DNA of 64,000 nucleotides from Lithodes maja (GCA_037953745.1 JBAKBP010001429.1:149388-213387), one strand, 5' to 3'. Shown: positions 21,018 through 32,346, counted from the first letter of the stretch. The notes: a model not told the origin generated them from the sequence alone. Made by a program: numbers and translations.

Positions 21018-22409
21018 ATGTCGTGCCCTAATATTGACGAGGAGCGAGAGATGCTATTTGAGGAGGTGCCGTTAGTAACTAGTGAGGAGGATGCTAGACT
21101 TTTTGTGAGTAAGCAGTACCACGTGACGGAGGAGAGGCTGACTGGGGTGAATGTTTATGGCTTGCACCTGATAGCCAAGGTTTTGGGTCTATCCAATGTA
21201 GGAGGGATGTCCAAGGGGGAGCTGATTTCCTGGGTGTTGCGTGGGCGACATGGGGTTTCGGAGGAGAGGGCGTTTGGGGGGGTTCCTCCCCAGATCCCCT
21301 CTCACTCGACTCCCACAGTGCCGTCCACTCAGTTGCCGGAGGTTAGCACTCTCCCACAGAGGGATGAGAATTGGAAGATTGGAGTGCCCTCGGGCGGTGC
21401 GTATGGTGGTTCCCCAGTTCTTGCCCCCCCTCCTTCAGTAGTGGCAGCTCCCTCTTCCGGCCTGTCTCCTGAGATGATATTTAAACTCGAGCTTGCTAAA
21501 ATGGAGAATGAGGCTAGGAAGCAGGAGAATGAGACTAGGAGGCAGGAGAATGAGACTAGGAGGCATGAGATTGAGGCGGAGAATGAGACTAGGAGGCACG
21601 AGGCTGAGCTTAGGTACGACTCAGAGAAATATCGTGCTCAGATAGACTTAGATAAGACTCGTGCAGAGTCGACAGGGATTCGGATGGGCCGGGAGGGCCA
21701 AGTAAGAGAACAGTCCTTGTATCACTTAGTCAAATTGGTGCCGGCATTTAGTGAAACTGAAGTCACAGAATTTTTTAATCGTTTTGAGAAGAAGTGTAGG
21801 GAGCATAATTGGCCTGAAGAGAAGTGGGCAGCTCTGGTCTCCTCAAGACTTACGGGTAAGGGTCTGAAGGCTTATGATGCACTGCCTTTAGAGTCTTGCA
21901 TTGACTACCCAGAATTGAAGAGAGCTGTCCTACGGGCATACGAGTTGCAACCAGAAACATATCGATTGAAGTTTCGGGGTGTTACAAAGACTAGGGAGGC
22001 GACCTTTCTTGAACATGCCCGGGACTTAAAAGATGCACTTACAAACTGGACACGTTCTGAGAAAGCTGAGACGGCCGAACAGTTGACTGAGCTGTTTCTG
22101 CTCGAGCAGTTTTATAAGTGTACAGGTGCAGAAATGACTTTAACTATTAAAGAAAAGAATCCAAAAACTCTACAGGAGGCAGCTGAGATGGCTGACCTCC
22201 GGCTATCATTAATTCGTGGGTGCGGGTCTGCCCAGCGTAGTGAGGCAGGTAACAAGGGGCGTGACGCCCCACCCCCCGAGTTAGTAATATATCTTATGCA
22301 AACAAGTACAAGAGTTATGATACCAAGACTGACCACAAGACTAGCACCGTCCCATTTAAGAAGGGGCCGGGCCCTTCCCAGTACCAAGGGAAGCCCAAAG
22401 GGGAGTTAG
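21018..22409 (+). CDS. Gmr1-like element Gag (capsid part)
   Basis: 463 codons from the ATG at 21018. Residues 30-75 form a SAP-like small domain ('LIAKVLGLSNVGGMSKGELI'). Residues 90-150 are Pro/Ser-rich. Residues 160-215 are a highly charged repeat of 'ENETRRQ' type, probably coiled coil. Residues 235-400 are a retrotransposon capsid-like domain ('FFNRFEKKCREHNWPEEKWA', 'LRAYELQPETYRLKFR'). The last 40 or so residues after 'GRDAPPPEL' look out of frame. The zinc knuckle (CX2CX4HX4C, 22412-22453) lies in the pol frame, -1 relative to gag. The six-C run at 22272-22277 is the likely site of an indel or slip. Role: structural protein of the particle. Confidence 0.85.
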   Translation: MSCPNIDEEREMLFEEVPLVTSEEDARLFVSKQYHVTEERLTGVNVYGLHLIAKVLGLSNVGGMSKGELISWVLRGRHGVSEERAFGGVPPQIPSHSTPTVPSTQLPEVSTLPQRDENWKIGVPSGGAYGGSPVLAPPPSVVAAPSSGLSPEMIFKLELAKMENEARKQENETRRQENETRRHEIEAENETRRHEAELRYDSEKYRAQIDLDKTRAESTGIRMGREGQVREQSLYHLVKLVPAFSETEVTEFFNRFEKKCREHNWPEEKWAALVSSRLTGKGLKAYDALPLESCIDYPELKRAVLRAYELQPETYRLKFRGVTKTREATFLEHARDLKDALTNWTRSEKAETAEQLTELFLLEQFYKCTGAEMTLTIKEKNPKTLQEAAEMADLRLSLIRGCGSAQRSEAGNKGRDAPPPELVIYLMQTSTRVMIPRLTTRLAPSHLRRGRALPSTKGSPKGS

Positions 22410-25400
22410 AGTGTTATCAATGTCATAAAAAGGGGCACTTTGCAAGAGTCTGTCCTAGCAAACCACCTACAGCAGCTGTGTCTTTGGCCTGCAACATTGG
22501 TGTGTCTCTGAAGCCTTCTGAGTTTGCCCGGGGCAGTTCGTCAGAGGCTGAGGCACAGCCAATGCAGAAGCACCTGGGAGGCTCGAACCCTGCTCAGGAT
22601 GTTTTTTGCGACCATAGAGGACGGGGTTGCGTGATGTGGGCGGGGCGCAAGCATGGAGTAGAGGTCTTGCGTGATACAGGTGCTTCCCAGACTTTGATGA
22701 AAAACTTGACTGGCTACCCTATAAATGCGGCTCGGGTGGTGGTGGTGCAGGGTATTAATGCAACTCGGTCATACCCGCTGGTGCGGTTGGAGTTGGAGGT
22801 GGATGGTGTGGCACGTGAATTGGATGTTGGGATTGTGGAGAAACTGCCAGTGGAGGGCGTCGACCTTCTTCTCGGCAACGACTTTGCAATGCCCGCTTCT
22901 GAGGTTCTACCCTTAGTCGTTGCCGAGAGGCCGGCCGACGTGAGTAGGGAAGAGCGAGAGTGGGTCGAGCGGTGCCAGGCACAACCCATGGCGTGTGCTG
23001 TCACCCGAGCTCGGGCAGCTAAAGTGTCACAGCCTAGTCCTCCGTCTTCAGACCAGCAGAGGAACGATCAACAGGAGGAGGCTAAAGCTGGAGTTGGTTT
23101 TAAGAGTTTTGACTCGGCGGCTCTCCTGGGTGATTCAGTATTAGCACCATTACTTAGTTCTGGAGTAGCCCCTGGGCCTGTCATCGAGAGTGACGAGGCT
23201 GGGCATGACGAGTCTCCACGACAGCAACGTTATGAACATCGAGAGAGACAGAGGGAGCAGCCCAGTATCGGGGAGGGTCATGCATTGCTCCGGGAGCAGT
23301 TAGATCGCTTGGCACCCTCAGATATACGTCGGTTGCAGCTGGAGGACCCTGAGCTCCAAACGTGTGCTAATGGAGCTGTGGAGCTCGACGAGGACGGTGA
23401 TGCACAGCCGGGAGATTTTTTTTATTTAGATGGCATCCTGTATCGGCGTTTTCAAGACCCTAACCGTAGCTGGAAGATGGGGTCCGGGGTAGTGGACCAG
23501 TTGATGGTGCCGCGGGAGTGCAGGGATAGCCTACTGAGTTTGGCGCATGACACACCGCTGGCAGGACATTTGGGGGTAAGAAAAACGGTGGCGGCTTTGG
23601 GGAAGTTGTTTTGGTGGCCGGGGATGAAGTCTCATGTGCAGTCCTGGATAAACTCATGTGATATTTGTCAACGGGTCGGGAAACCAAACCAAGTTATTCC
23701 TAAAGCTCCGTTGCACCCTATTCCTGTAATTGGGCCACCTTTTAGTAAGATTGTTGTTGACATGGTTGGTCCACTCCCTCCCACAAAGGCTGGTAATAAA
23801 TTTTTGTTAACCATCATGGATGTTGCCACTAGATACCCCGATGCATACCCCATGAAAAACGGCATGGCTAAGACGGTAGTCAGTAACTTGTTGTGGTACT
23901 TTTCAAGGTACGGGTACCCGGAGGAGATTCAGTCTGATCAGGGGTCCAATTTCACCTCCAATCTCTTTAAGCAAACAATGCAACAGCATGGAATACGGGC
24001 GGTGGTATCGTCAGCGTATCACCCTGAGAGCCAAGGGGTGCTTGAGCGGTGGCATGCCACCCTTAAAAGCATGCTCAGGTGTTATTGTGCTGATAACGGA
24101 AGAGATTGGGATCTTGGATTGCCGTATGTACTGTTTGCTGCTCGGGAAGTGCCTGGTGAGAGCCTGGGATTTAGTCCAAACGAGCTGATTTTTGGACACC
24201 GAGTCAGGGGCCCCCTTAATATGCTGCGGGAAATTTGGGAAGGAACTGTGCCGCCTTGTTCCTTGTTGAAGTATGTGTTTGAAAGCCGTGAGCGCATGCT
24301 TAAGAGTCTGGAGATGGCAGGTCGGAATTTAACAGGGTCACAAGCTTTAATGAAGGACAGGTATGATCGCAAAGTGAAGCTCCGGGAGTTCATTGTGGGA
24401 CAGGAGGTGTTGATTTTGTTGCCTTTGGTGGGTAACCCCTTGTCGGCGAAGTATACTGGACCCTATAAAATTGTGGAGAAAATTTCGGACCTAGATTACC
24501 TTGTTGCCACTCCAGACAGGAGGAAGAAGAATCAGTTATGTCACGTGAACCTGATAAAAGAGTATGTGAGGCGCCCCTCTGAGCCTCTCACTGTCCCTGT
24601 GTTGGCTTGTTGCGGCCGTGGTGGAGAAGGAGAGGGGGACAGTCAAGCTTCAGAGGAGGATAGCTGGGATCACCATGTTTCAGCGGATCAGTGGGCGGGG
24701 AACTCGAGCCTAAGGGCTGACGAGGCTATAGCCCATTTGCCTGAGCCGCAATTTGAAGCTATCCGTCAGTTGCTCGGTTTATACCCCACTGTATTCGCTG
24801 AACATCCAGGCCTCACTACTCAGGCTATGCATGATGTTGACGTGGGGCACCATCTACCCTTTAAGTCAATCCCATACCGTGTGCCCCCCATAAAACTACC
24901 CGCTCTGAGGGATGAGTTGGAGTATATGCTCGGTAGAGGGTTGATAGAGAAAGGTACCGTTAAATGGACTTCCCCCGTAACACTGCAGCCTAAACCAGAT
25001 GGCAAGGTACGCTTCTGTATTGATTTCCGTAGGCTAAACGGTTTGACTCCAACTAACCCATATCCTCTTCCTCGGGTTGATGATAGTGTTGATAAAATTG
25101 GTAATGCTCGGTTTTTGTCTAAAGTTGATTTAGTAAAAGGTTACTGGCAAGTACCTTTGTCCGAGCGCGCTAAAGAGGTATGTGGTTTTGTGGTGGACGG
25201 GAGTACTTACCGGTGTAATGTTATGCCCTACGGACTTAAGAATGCACCAGCAACGTGTCAGAGCCTGATGAATGAAAGTGAAAAGGACAATGATGCGCTG
25301 GGGCATTTCGAGATCTATGTTCCAGCCTATGGTCCGGTCGGTGTAGTTTACCCAGATCATTACCCTCTCGAGATCTTGGACCAGTTTCACAATCGGAATA

Positions 25401-25516
25401 TGAGGCTGACCAGGTGGTCACTAAGGTTATTGGTATATAACCTGGACATAAGCCATATTGCCGGTTGTGACAACGAGGTTGCATGTGGTCGTTCAGGGGT
25501 ATATGATCCTGGGTAA
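22265..25516 (+). pseudogene. Gmr1-like element Pol (PR-INT-RT), catalytically truncated RT/RNase H
   Basis: Open from 22265 in the -1 frame. In order: zinc knuckle at 22412-22453; aspartic protease with DTGAS at 22673; integrase zinc domain HX6HX29CX2C (H357, H364, C394, C397, numbered from 22478); integrase DDE core D428, D487, E523; a GPY-type module at 658-696; and RT from about 795 with 'YWQVPL' (D884 in the first catalytic motif) and 'MPYGLKNAPAT'. At about 25274 the sequence jumps to the tail of RNase H ('PDHYPLEILDQFHNRNMRLT'), so the YxDD box, thumb and most of RNase H are gone without loss of frame. Reverse transcription by this copy is therefore not possible. Confidence 0.88.
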
Positions 25517-25988
25517 ATTGACACACGGGTAGCCTCCTGCTTTGGTTTGAGTAGTATTTTGCGCTTGGTGCTTGTTGGCTCGCGGTTGTAGCTCAGCGTA
25601 TTGGGTCGTAAAGCAGGATTGTTGAGCGTTTGGTATAGAAGAAAATAGGCTGCCCTTATAGTGCAGCCGGAAAAAACATATTAAAATATAAAAATCATAT
25701 AAAAACTCTTTCTTTTTGATGAAGATAATTGTATAAGTTTGTCATAGCCTATAAGGTTTGAGTAGTCCACGAACTATCAAACGGCTGAGCTGCTGTAAGC
25801 TCGCTCTGGGAGCATGATATTATGTCTTTTACTATTGTTGGGAGGAGTTATGAAATGTGAATTTTTTTTTATATAAGATGTGTTTTAGTGATAAACTCAG
25901 CGTTGTTTTAGTGCCATGCGGTCGCTGGGTGTGAGGGGTTTGATGGGGTTCTGTATATCAGATTTTAGCTCAGGGTTGAGCAAGTAAA

Positions 25989-26001
25989 ATCTTGGGGGAG
26001 G
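25989..26001 (+). other. Polypurine tract of Gmr1-like element
   Basis: 'cttgggggaggtg' lies immediately before the 3' LTR, where the plus-strand primer is expected. The stretch 25517-25988 upstream is non-coding 3' region of the element with nothing else recognised. Confidence 0.6.
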
Positions 26002-27851
26002 TGTGACGCATGTCGAGTATGAGCATGCTGTACAGAACGCCCAGTCAGGCCCCACTCTCGCTAGGATCGTCAGGGCAGGAACTTTGGCTGTAGTCTGTGT
26101 AGAGTTTCCTAACTCAGTTTATGTGAACCGTTGTACTATAAGTATTATCATTATGTATTTTGTTTTCTTCTAAGTCAACGAGTTCTATTTTATATCATTA
26201 GATATAAGTATTGTGTGTGGGACTTGTATGTAATGATGAGAGGAGAGAGAGAGAGATATTACGTGGCGGGGGGTCAGTGAGTGCGCCACGCGGGCCGGTA
26301 GGCCTAATTCCCTCCTCCCTTCCTCCCTTTCAGCGCGTGGGAAGTTCTTTGTCGATCCCAGATTGAGAGAGAATATGACGTCATGATTGCCAGTGGGCGG
26401 TCCTTAGTAGTTGGCGTTATGCTCACTAAAGGGCCGAGTATAAAAAGGGAGGTCCCGCCGCATTTTCCTCAGAACTCATCAGGCAAAGCGACTTCTCATA
26501 TCCCTTGCAACTATCCATATTCTTCCGACTGATGTGAACTTTCTCTACTCTCTGAACAGCCTATCTTCTCCTCTTCTCGTCCCTGTTTAACCTCCATGAC
26601 CCCTTTGGTGCAGATTTAGTCAGCCAAAGTATTATCGCTTGAGTTCTCACGAGATAAGTGCCTGTTAGATAGCCTATTTTTGGAAGGGTTAACTAGAATA
26701 GGATTGATTGATGTTTGTTGCACTCGTATATGCATTTCCCTGTGTGCGATTATTCATGTTCCTGTTTTCTGCTGGTTTAGGCAATGCTAGACTGGGATAG
26801 GGTTTCTGAGTTGTGATTTCCTATGAGTACTAGGTTGCGGTTGAACCAGTACAATTGCAACGGAGACGTGGAACGCCTAGGTGGTCTTTCTGACTGTGTA
26901 CCGTGGGAGTTTAGCACTGTGTTGCGAGTGAGGGCTTTTGCCTGTGCCACCCAACACTGTGCTATCTCATTTGCTTGACTTTGAGAGGATCGCCAGGAGA
27001 GAACCAGATACTAGTGATCTGGATCTCTCAAGAGAGCATCCCGTCAATTACCGTAATTTGGCCGCACAGTCTTAAGGACCTCGCTAGGCTACGAGCCGCT
27101 TGCTCAGCCATTGTCTCTTAACCTTAGATATCCCAGCTAGACTTTGCTCGACCAGCAGATACAGCATAGTATTGAAGCTTCTCCTTATGTATATAATTGT
27201 TTAAGCACTATTGATTTCATGTGTGGCACGCTTAGCTACTTCAGAGATTAGTGGCCCACGAGCACAATCTTAGTAGGCTATTGCCAGTGCATTGTCGGAG
27301 TACTTCTTCTTAATGTTTGCCATATCCTATTGCTTATTCTTATAATTCTTCTTATGTCAATTTAAAGCCTTTAATTACCAGTGAGTTATTCATTAAATTG
27401 CTGTTCAAAATCCGATACTTACTTCTTATGAGTATTCGAGAAGCATCTAACTTATCAGAAGATTCCTTGCTTGATGCTCGAGGACTATTGTTTAACGTAA
27501 CGTAATAGTGCCGATCCGAAGTAGAGGGTGGAGGACTTCTTAAGTTCTTAGTTCAAGGGTGGATTACTTCGGCTTCGGCCAACACTATTCTTTAGTGTTG
27601 TAGTACTTTCTTCTTTGTTTGATTGTTGACCAGACTAGATAACTCCCGTCTTGTTATTAGTCTGTTGTGTGAAACGCTAGTACCGAGTTCTTGTATACCC
27701 CGTTATAGCAGATAGAACTCTGGAGGGTAGTGGCGTTTTTTGTTCGGCTGGCAGTACTCTGGGGTTGGGATCGTGTGTTTCCGTTGTGGCAGCGAGCCAT
27801 ACTCGAGTCCTGTGTAAGAGCCCTAGTGTACCCGAGTGCCCGGTCGTAACA
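26002..27851 (+). repeat. 3' LTR of Gmr1-like element
   Basis: 1850 bp, matching the 5' LTR throughout by eye. It is followed directly by CTAT and the resumption of LINE ORF2. Confidence 0.92.
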
Positions 27852-30374
27852 CTATTAAATAATAAACGAGGAACTAAAATAACACTAGCTTTATTATACA
27901 GACCCCCATCTCAATCAGTGCAAACTGACAGTGAAATTTATGAACAAATTGCAGAAATAACTAACATACAAGATACCGTAATTCTTGGCGATTTCAACTT
28001 ACCCGTGACTAAATGGGGCGATATTCTTACTTCACACTCTGGACACGACCTCTATGCTAACTTGCAAGAGAGTTCACTTTTTCAATTTGTACAATCTCCG
28101 ACCCGTGGTAATAATGTGCTTGACCTTGTACTCGCAACAAAAGAAGAATTAATAGAGAATTTGAATGTTGGTGATGAATTCAGTAACAGCGACCATCGTA
28201 CGATAGCTTTCACTTTAAAGTTTACTAGTACCAAACCAAATAGCAGCATTGAGAAAGTCCCTAATTTCAAGAAAGCAAATTTTCATAAACTTAAATCAAA
28301 ACTTAAAGAAACTGACTGGAGCTTTCTGACTAACAATAACGACATAAATACATCTTGGGAGTGTTTCACAACCACTTACCTTAAGGCAGTGCAAGACTGC
28401 ATACCATCGAAAATACGGCGTCCAGGCCAAAATGATAAGCCCAAATGGTGGAATAAAGATATTTCAGACTGTCTGCTTGCTAAAAAATTTGCTAATGATA
28501 GATTAAAATCCTCACAAAATGACGAAGAACGGGTGAAATTTGTAGAGCTACGACGCAAAGCCAAAAAGTTAATTAAGCAAAGTAAAAAGACCCTGGAGTT
28601 ACATGTTGCGAATCAAAGTAAAACAAACCCAAAAGAATTCTATAGTTATATCAGAAAGAAAAAAGTAGTTACTTCAACTGTTGGACCGTTAGTCGATGAA
28701 AATGGAGAATACACCAAAGACGAAGTACAAATGAGTAATGCCCTCAATACCTTCTTTGCATCAGTTTTTACAACCGAAGACCTCAGTGATATCCCTACAC
28801 CATCGCCGATTCAGATTGATAATTCAGATGTTCTAAGCAATATCACCGTTACAGAGAGAGAAGTATTGAATTGTTTAGATAAACTCAAGGTAAATAAAAC
28901 GCCTGGACCTGATACAATCTCACCTAGAGTTCTAAAGGAAGCTAAGGATGAGCTCTCCAAACCACTGACATTGCTATTCAATGAATCCTTGCAGTCTGGG
29001 ACTATGCCTGATCAGTGGAAGCTAGCCAACGTAACACCGATATTAAAAAAAGGCAGCAAATCCCTACCCAGTAACTATCGTCCAATTAGCTTAACCTCAA
29101 TTGTATGTAAAATGCTAGAAACGGTCATAAGAGACAGACTCGTAAATCACTTAGAGGCAAATAACTTACTTAAAGATACTCAACACGGCTTTCGTAAAAA
29201 ACGTTCCTGTTTAACAAACCTCTTAGACTTCTGCCACGATATCTTCAACCTCTACGATGAGAGTAAAGCTGTAGATATTATATACCTTGATTTTCAAAAG
29301 GCCTTTGACAAAGTTCCCCACAAACGATTACTGCTAAAACTAAAAGCGCATGGAATACAAGACGGTGTGTTGAAATGGATAGAAAATTGGCTCAGCGACA
29401 GAAAGCAAAGAGTAGTCATAAACAGTAAGGCATCTAAATGGACCAATGTAAGTAGTGGGGTACCCCAGGGATCGGTACTAGGACCAATTCTCTTTCTAAT
29501 TTACATCAACGACATAGATGAGGGTCTCACCTGTACAGTCTCGAAATTTGCTGACGATACAAAAATTGCAAATAGCGTACTCTCAAAAGAACAAGTTGAC
29601 GATATGCAACACAATCTAGGTAAATTGTCATGTTGGGCCCAAATTTGGCAAATGAGTTTCAATGCGGATAAATGTAAAGTACTACATATCGGATACCTAA
29701 ATGAGAAAGCAAACTATTCGATGAATGGCACTCAGCTTAAGAATGTAAACAAAGAAACCGATCTGGGAGTAACAATATCGAGTAACCTAAAACCGAGTCA
29801 ACAATGTTCAGAAGTTGTTAAGAAGGCAAACAAAATAATTGGCTTTATAGGCAGGTCATTTGAGCATAAATCCAAAGATGTTATCCTAACCCTTTACAAT
29901 TCCTTAGTCCGCCCTCTTCTGGAATACTGCGTTCAATCCTGGTGCCCTTATTACCAAAAAGATATAAACAAGCTAGAACGAGTTCAACGTAGAGTTACCA
30001 AAATGATACCTAGCCTAAAGAACAAACCATACGAAGAGCGTCTTAGAGAATTAAATCTATTTCCTTTAACCCAGCGCAGATTAAGAGGCGACTTAATTCA
30101 AGTGTTCAAAATCATCAAAGGCATCGACAATATGAACTGTAGTAAGTACTTCACTATCGACCAATCTAATTACACGCGGGGAAAGGGTTGCAAAATTATT
30201 GGTAAATCTTTTAACTCACACGAATCTAAGAATTTCATCTTCAATCGAGTTGTCAACTTGTGGAATGGGCTTCCCCGAGACGTTATAGACTGCAGCACCG
30301 TTGATTCATTTAAACTCCGCTTAGACAAATATCTCGCATCAAACCCGCGACTGACTGCGTTTGTAAATGAATAA
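27852..30374 (+). CDS. CR1-like LINE ORF2, 3' segment (EN C-terminus and reverse transcriptase)
   Basis: It resumes the endonuclease with 'LALLYRPPSQ', 'VILGDFNLP' (Asp/Asn of the EN site), 'LDLVLATKEEL' and 'SDHRTIAF' (final Asp-His). RT follows: 'PGPDTISPRVLK', 'NYRPISLTSIVCKMLE', 'HGFRKKRSCLTNLLDF', 'IIYLDFQKAFDKVPH' (catalytic Asp), 'SGVPQGSVLGPILFL' and 'SKFADDTKIA' (FADD box). The CR1-type C-terminal domain runs to the stop at 30372. No frame break was seen. The product would nick target DNA and prime reverse transcription on it, but here it is split from its N-terminus by the Gmr1-like insertion. An apparent start inside the LTR upstream is fortuitous. Confidence 0.88.
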   Translation, partial: LLNNKRGTKITLALLYRPPSQSVQTDSEIYEQIAEITNIQDTVILGDFNLPVTKWGDILTSHSGHDLYANLQESSLFQFVQSPTRGNNVLDLVLATKEELIENLNVGDEFSNSDHRTIAFTLKFTSTKPNSSIEKVPNFKKANFHKLKSKLKETDWSFLTNNNDINTSWECFTTTYLKAVQDCIPSKIRRPGQNDKPKWWNKDISDCLLAKKFANDRLKSSQNDEERVKFVELRRKAKKLIKQSKKTLELHVANQSKTNPKEFYSYIRKKKVVTSTVGPLVDENGEYTKDEVQMSNALNTFFASVFTTEDLSDIPTPSPIQIDNSDVLSNITVTEREVLNCLDKLKVNKTPGPDTISPRVLKEAKDELSKPLTLLFNESLQSGTMPDQWKLANVTPILKKGSKSLPSNYRPISLTSIVCKMLETVIRDRLVNHLEANNLLKDTQHGFRKKRSCLTNLLDFCHDIFNLYDESKAVDIIYLDFQKAFDKVPHKRLLLKLKAHGIQDGVLKWIENWLSDRKQRVVINSKASKWTNVSSGVPQGSVLGPILFLIYINDIDEGLTCTVSKFADDTKIANSVLSKEQVDDMQHNLGKLSCWAQIWQMSFNADKCKVLHIGYLNEKANYSMNGTQLKNVNKETDLGVTISSNLKPSQQCSEVVKKANKIIGFIGRSFEHKSKDVILTLYNSLVRPLLEYCVQSWCPYYQKDINKLERVQRRVTKMIPSLKNKPYEERLRELNLFPLTQRRLRGDLIQVFKIIKGIDNMNCSKYFTIDQSNYTRGKGCKIIGKSFNSHESKNFIFNRVVNLWNGLPRDVIDCSTVDSFKLRLDKYLASNPRLTAFVNE

Positions 30375-30606
30375 CTTTATTGTATAGCCCCCTCAGTTAC
30401 TAACCCATCTGTCCCCTACTAACTTCCTAATCCTGCCACGGACATTAGTTCTAGGGCAGTAGTTCCCTTTCCAATGTTCCCTTACCCACTCTAAACCACT
30501 GTTTGGACACTTGATCCTCAGTGTTTTGGAGGACAAGCAGCCTAGAAGGGTCACTAGACCTGTTGTTGCTTGATTTCCTTTGTACTCCTTTGTACTCCTT
30601 TGTACG
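30375..30606 (+). other. CR1-like 3' UTR with terminal decamer repeats
   Basis: It ends with TCCTTTGTAC in three direct copies (about 30577-30606). The truncated copy at 38059-39410 ends with two of the same units. Short tandem 3' repeats instead of poly(A) are typical of CR1 elements and mark the exact 3' end. Confidence 0.8.
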
Positions 30607-31319
30607 CTCAGCCCCACCCCGCTCTTAAGCCAGGGTATGACGCGGGGGTGACGTCATCGACTCGTTGATGACGTAGAAGAGAGGTGGCTAGAAATTCAAC
30701 TCTACGGGATATCTACAATTGTTTTCACTCAGCAACCAGCTGATTGATAATAAACAAGAAGATCTTCAAGACGCTTTACAACTATAGTACCAGTTACTTG
30801 TAATAGGTTGGTCTTAACACTACATGAGAAACATAATAGTACTAGTTAGTCCTAGTAAACTCACAACACAGCAATAGCCAGTGCCTTCTTTTTAATTTTC
30901 TTAAGCAAATTTATCTACTTATTTACCTAACGGATTTTAAGGTGTGACTGTACGTACATTTTAACTCTATTTCGACTTAGTAAATTCAAGTATTGCTTCA
31001 AGAACTTTATTCTCGCACTAAGAAACTTATATTTACTTCCTTTTAATTCTACTTTCTCACATAGAAATATATTTTGAAGGCCTACAGTAAATACTATTTT
31101 TGCCAGCAACAATTTTACAAGAAATGTATTATTAGCAGAGTGGATCATTGTTCTATTGAGATAGCATATCTAATGAAACAAGCCGCACACCCAGGTGTGT
31201 AGAGAAGAATACATTACCAATCAACCAAAATCATCATTCTGTTAACGTCTCATGTCTAACAGAGCAAGCCGCTCACCCAAGTACATCCTACTGGGCGAGT
31301 AAAGTGTTCAATTAGTACA
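30607..31319. other. Provirus pre-env region
   Basis: No gene. Near 30650 a hairpin 'gacgtcatc'/'gatgacgt' contains CRE-like TGACGTCA. Near 31182-31306 two similar stretches 'aagccgcacacccagg' and 'aagccgctcacccaag' each can form a small hairpin (ACACC/GGTGT; CTCACCCA/TGGGCGAG). Confidence 0.5.
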
Positions 31320-31350
31320 CATTGCTAATAGGATATTGTCCTTTCTTCAG
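31320..31350 (+). promoter_or_regulatory. Splice acceptor before the envelope-like gene
   Basis: Branch-like 'attgctaat' and polypyrimidine 'tgtcctttcttcag' end 6 bases before the ATG at 31357. Envelope genes of errantivirus-like elements are expressed from a spliced mRNA, and this site fits that. Confidence 0.6.
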
Positions 31351-31356
31351 AGAAAG

Positions 31357-32346
31357 ATGAACTGGTTAGTGAAAACCCTTCTACTACTTGGAACACTAAT
31401 AGTGGCTGATGCAGCATCACCTTCGTTGCTGAAGCCCGGTGCCCTTGTTGCCCAAGTAGGGAGAGTTTTAGTTGCGGAAGATGTTGTAGCAGTTAAGTAC
31501 GAATTTGGACACCTCCTTCTATCTAGTGACTATACGGTACTCCAACGTCACCTAGACGGATTACACTCTGCGTTCACCTTCCTACTATCTAATGAAACCT
31601 TTTCCCGTAACTTACGACTTACAGTGACGCTTCAACGTGCTCGCGTAACTCGTATAACTCGTAGGCTACGGAAGATCCAGTTGGCCCTACCTGTCGAACA
31701 TAACCAGGTAGCCAAAAACGCTCACTCCCAGCGTGTTAAGAGCGGACTGTTTAATTTTGTTGGCCTACTCTACCATGAGCTCTTTGGAACAACCCAAGCC
31801 TCTGATGTTGAGAAACTGGGAAAGAGACTCACTGTCATGGAAAACGCAGCAAAAGCCTTAAACAGAGTCTTGAATTACGACTCAAAAGCCATGAAGAATG
31901 TGATGAATTCCTTACACTCGGTCGTAGCACACATGAATAATCTGACACAGGTGGTTAACACCTTAATAGTTGATGGGAGATCCACAAATAAAGTCATGTA
32001 CCTTTCCGAGATCCTTCTGACCACGGATGATGATGTTCAAGACTTAAACGCCAATACAAAGGCGGTCTTAGCAAACTTATTAGGTGCTGCACTAAGTCGG
32101 GTCACCACTGACCTATTACCTGTTGAACATCTCCGTGCCTCCATTCAAATAGCGAAAGATCAGTTTGCCCCGACTCCGCTATTCGAGTCAAACGACTGTG
32201 AATTCTATTACCCACTAATGGAAGCAGTTCTGACACACATATTTATATTAGTCCACATTCTGTTCCAGTCCTCACATATGTTCAAGCCTGGAGAATTATT
32301 CCCGTTTCCCGTTTCCTATAGACGGACGATTACTAACCGTGACTGA
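31357..32346 (+). pseudogene. Baculovirus-F-like envelope gene, N-terminal part
   Basis: 330 codons from the ATG at 31357, directly after a splice acceptor. Residues 1-20 form a signal peptide (hydrophobic 'LLLLGTLIVADA'). Around residue 130 is 'GLFNFVG', as at the start of the fusion subunit of baculovirus F proteins and errantivirus envelopes. The basic stretch before it does not match a complete furin consensus. A long amphipathic, probably coiled segment follows at 140-215. The frame runs out near 32250-32346, and the related sequence continues in the next frame. Expected role in the family is membrane fusion; here the gene is broken. I do not recognise it as a host gene. Confidence 0.75.

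Larger units (their letters stand above)
18954..27851 (+). mobile_element. Gmr1-like Ty3/gypsy LTR retrotransposon, RT-defective
   Basis: An 8898-bp element has 1850-bp LTRs, TG...CA ends and a CTAT target duplication (18950-18953 and 27852-27855). It contains gag, then a pol of order protease-integrase-RT and a remnant RNase H. Integrase before RT is the diagnostic arrangement of the Gmr1 group of Ty3/gypsy elements. The two LTRs look identical by eye and have the same length, so the insertion is recent. Pol lacks the RT active-site box and most of RNase H, and gag and pol are in different frames, so transposition must have used proteins from another copy or the damage came later. Confidence 0.9.
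16750..30606 (+). mobile_element. CR1-like LINE interrupted by a Gmr1-like element
   Basis: It comprises a tandem-repeat 5' UTR, ORF1 with SGNH-esterase fold (17616-18608), ORF2 with EN and RT (18575-18953 plus 27852-30374), and a 3' UTR that ends in three TCCTTTGTAC decamers. An esterase-type ORF1 and short tandem 3' terminal repeats are characteristic of the CR1 group. Apart from the insertion at 18953/27852, both reading frames look undamaged. A 5'-truncated relative lies at 38059-39410. Confidence 0.85.

Noticed and set aside
22714..25526. Numerous minus-strand and off-frame ORFs of 60-100 codons within pol
   Set aside because: Shadows of the plus-strand pol frame. None has recognisable domains.
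27765..27851. N-terminal extension of the LINE ORF2 3' segment into the upstream LTR
   Set aside because: These residues are LTR sequence fused in frame by chance; the LINE protein proper resumes at 27852.
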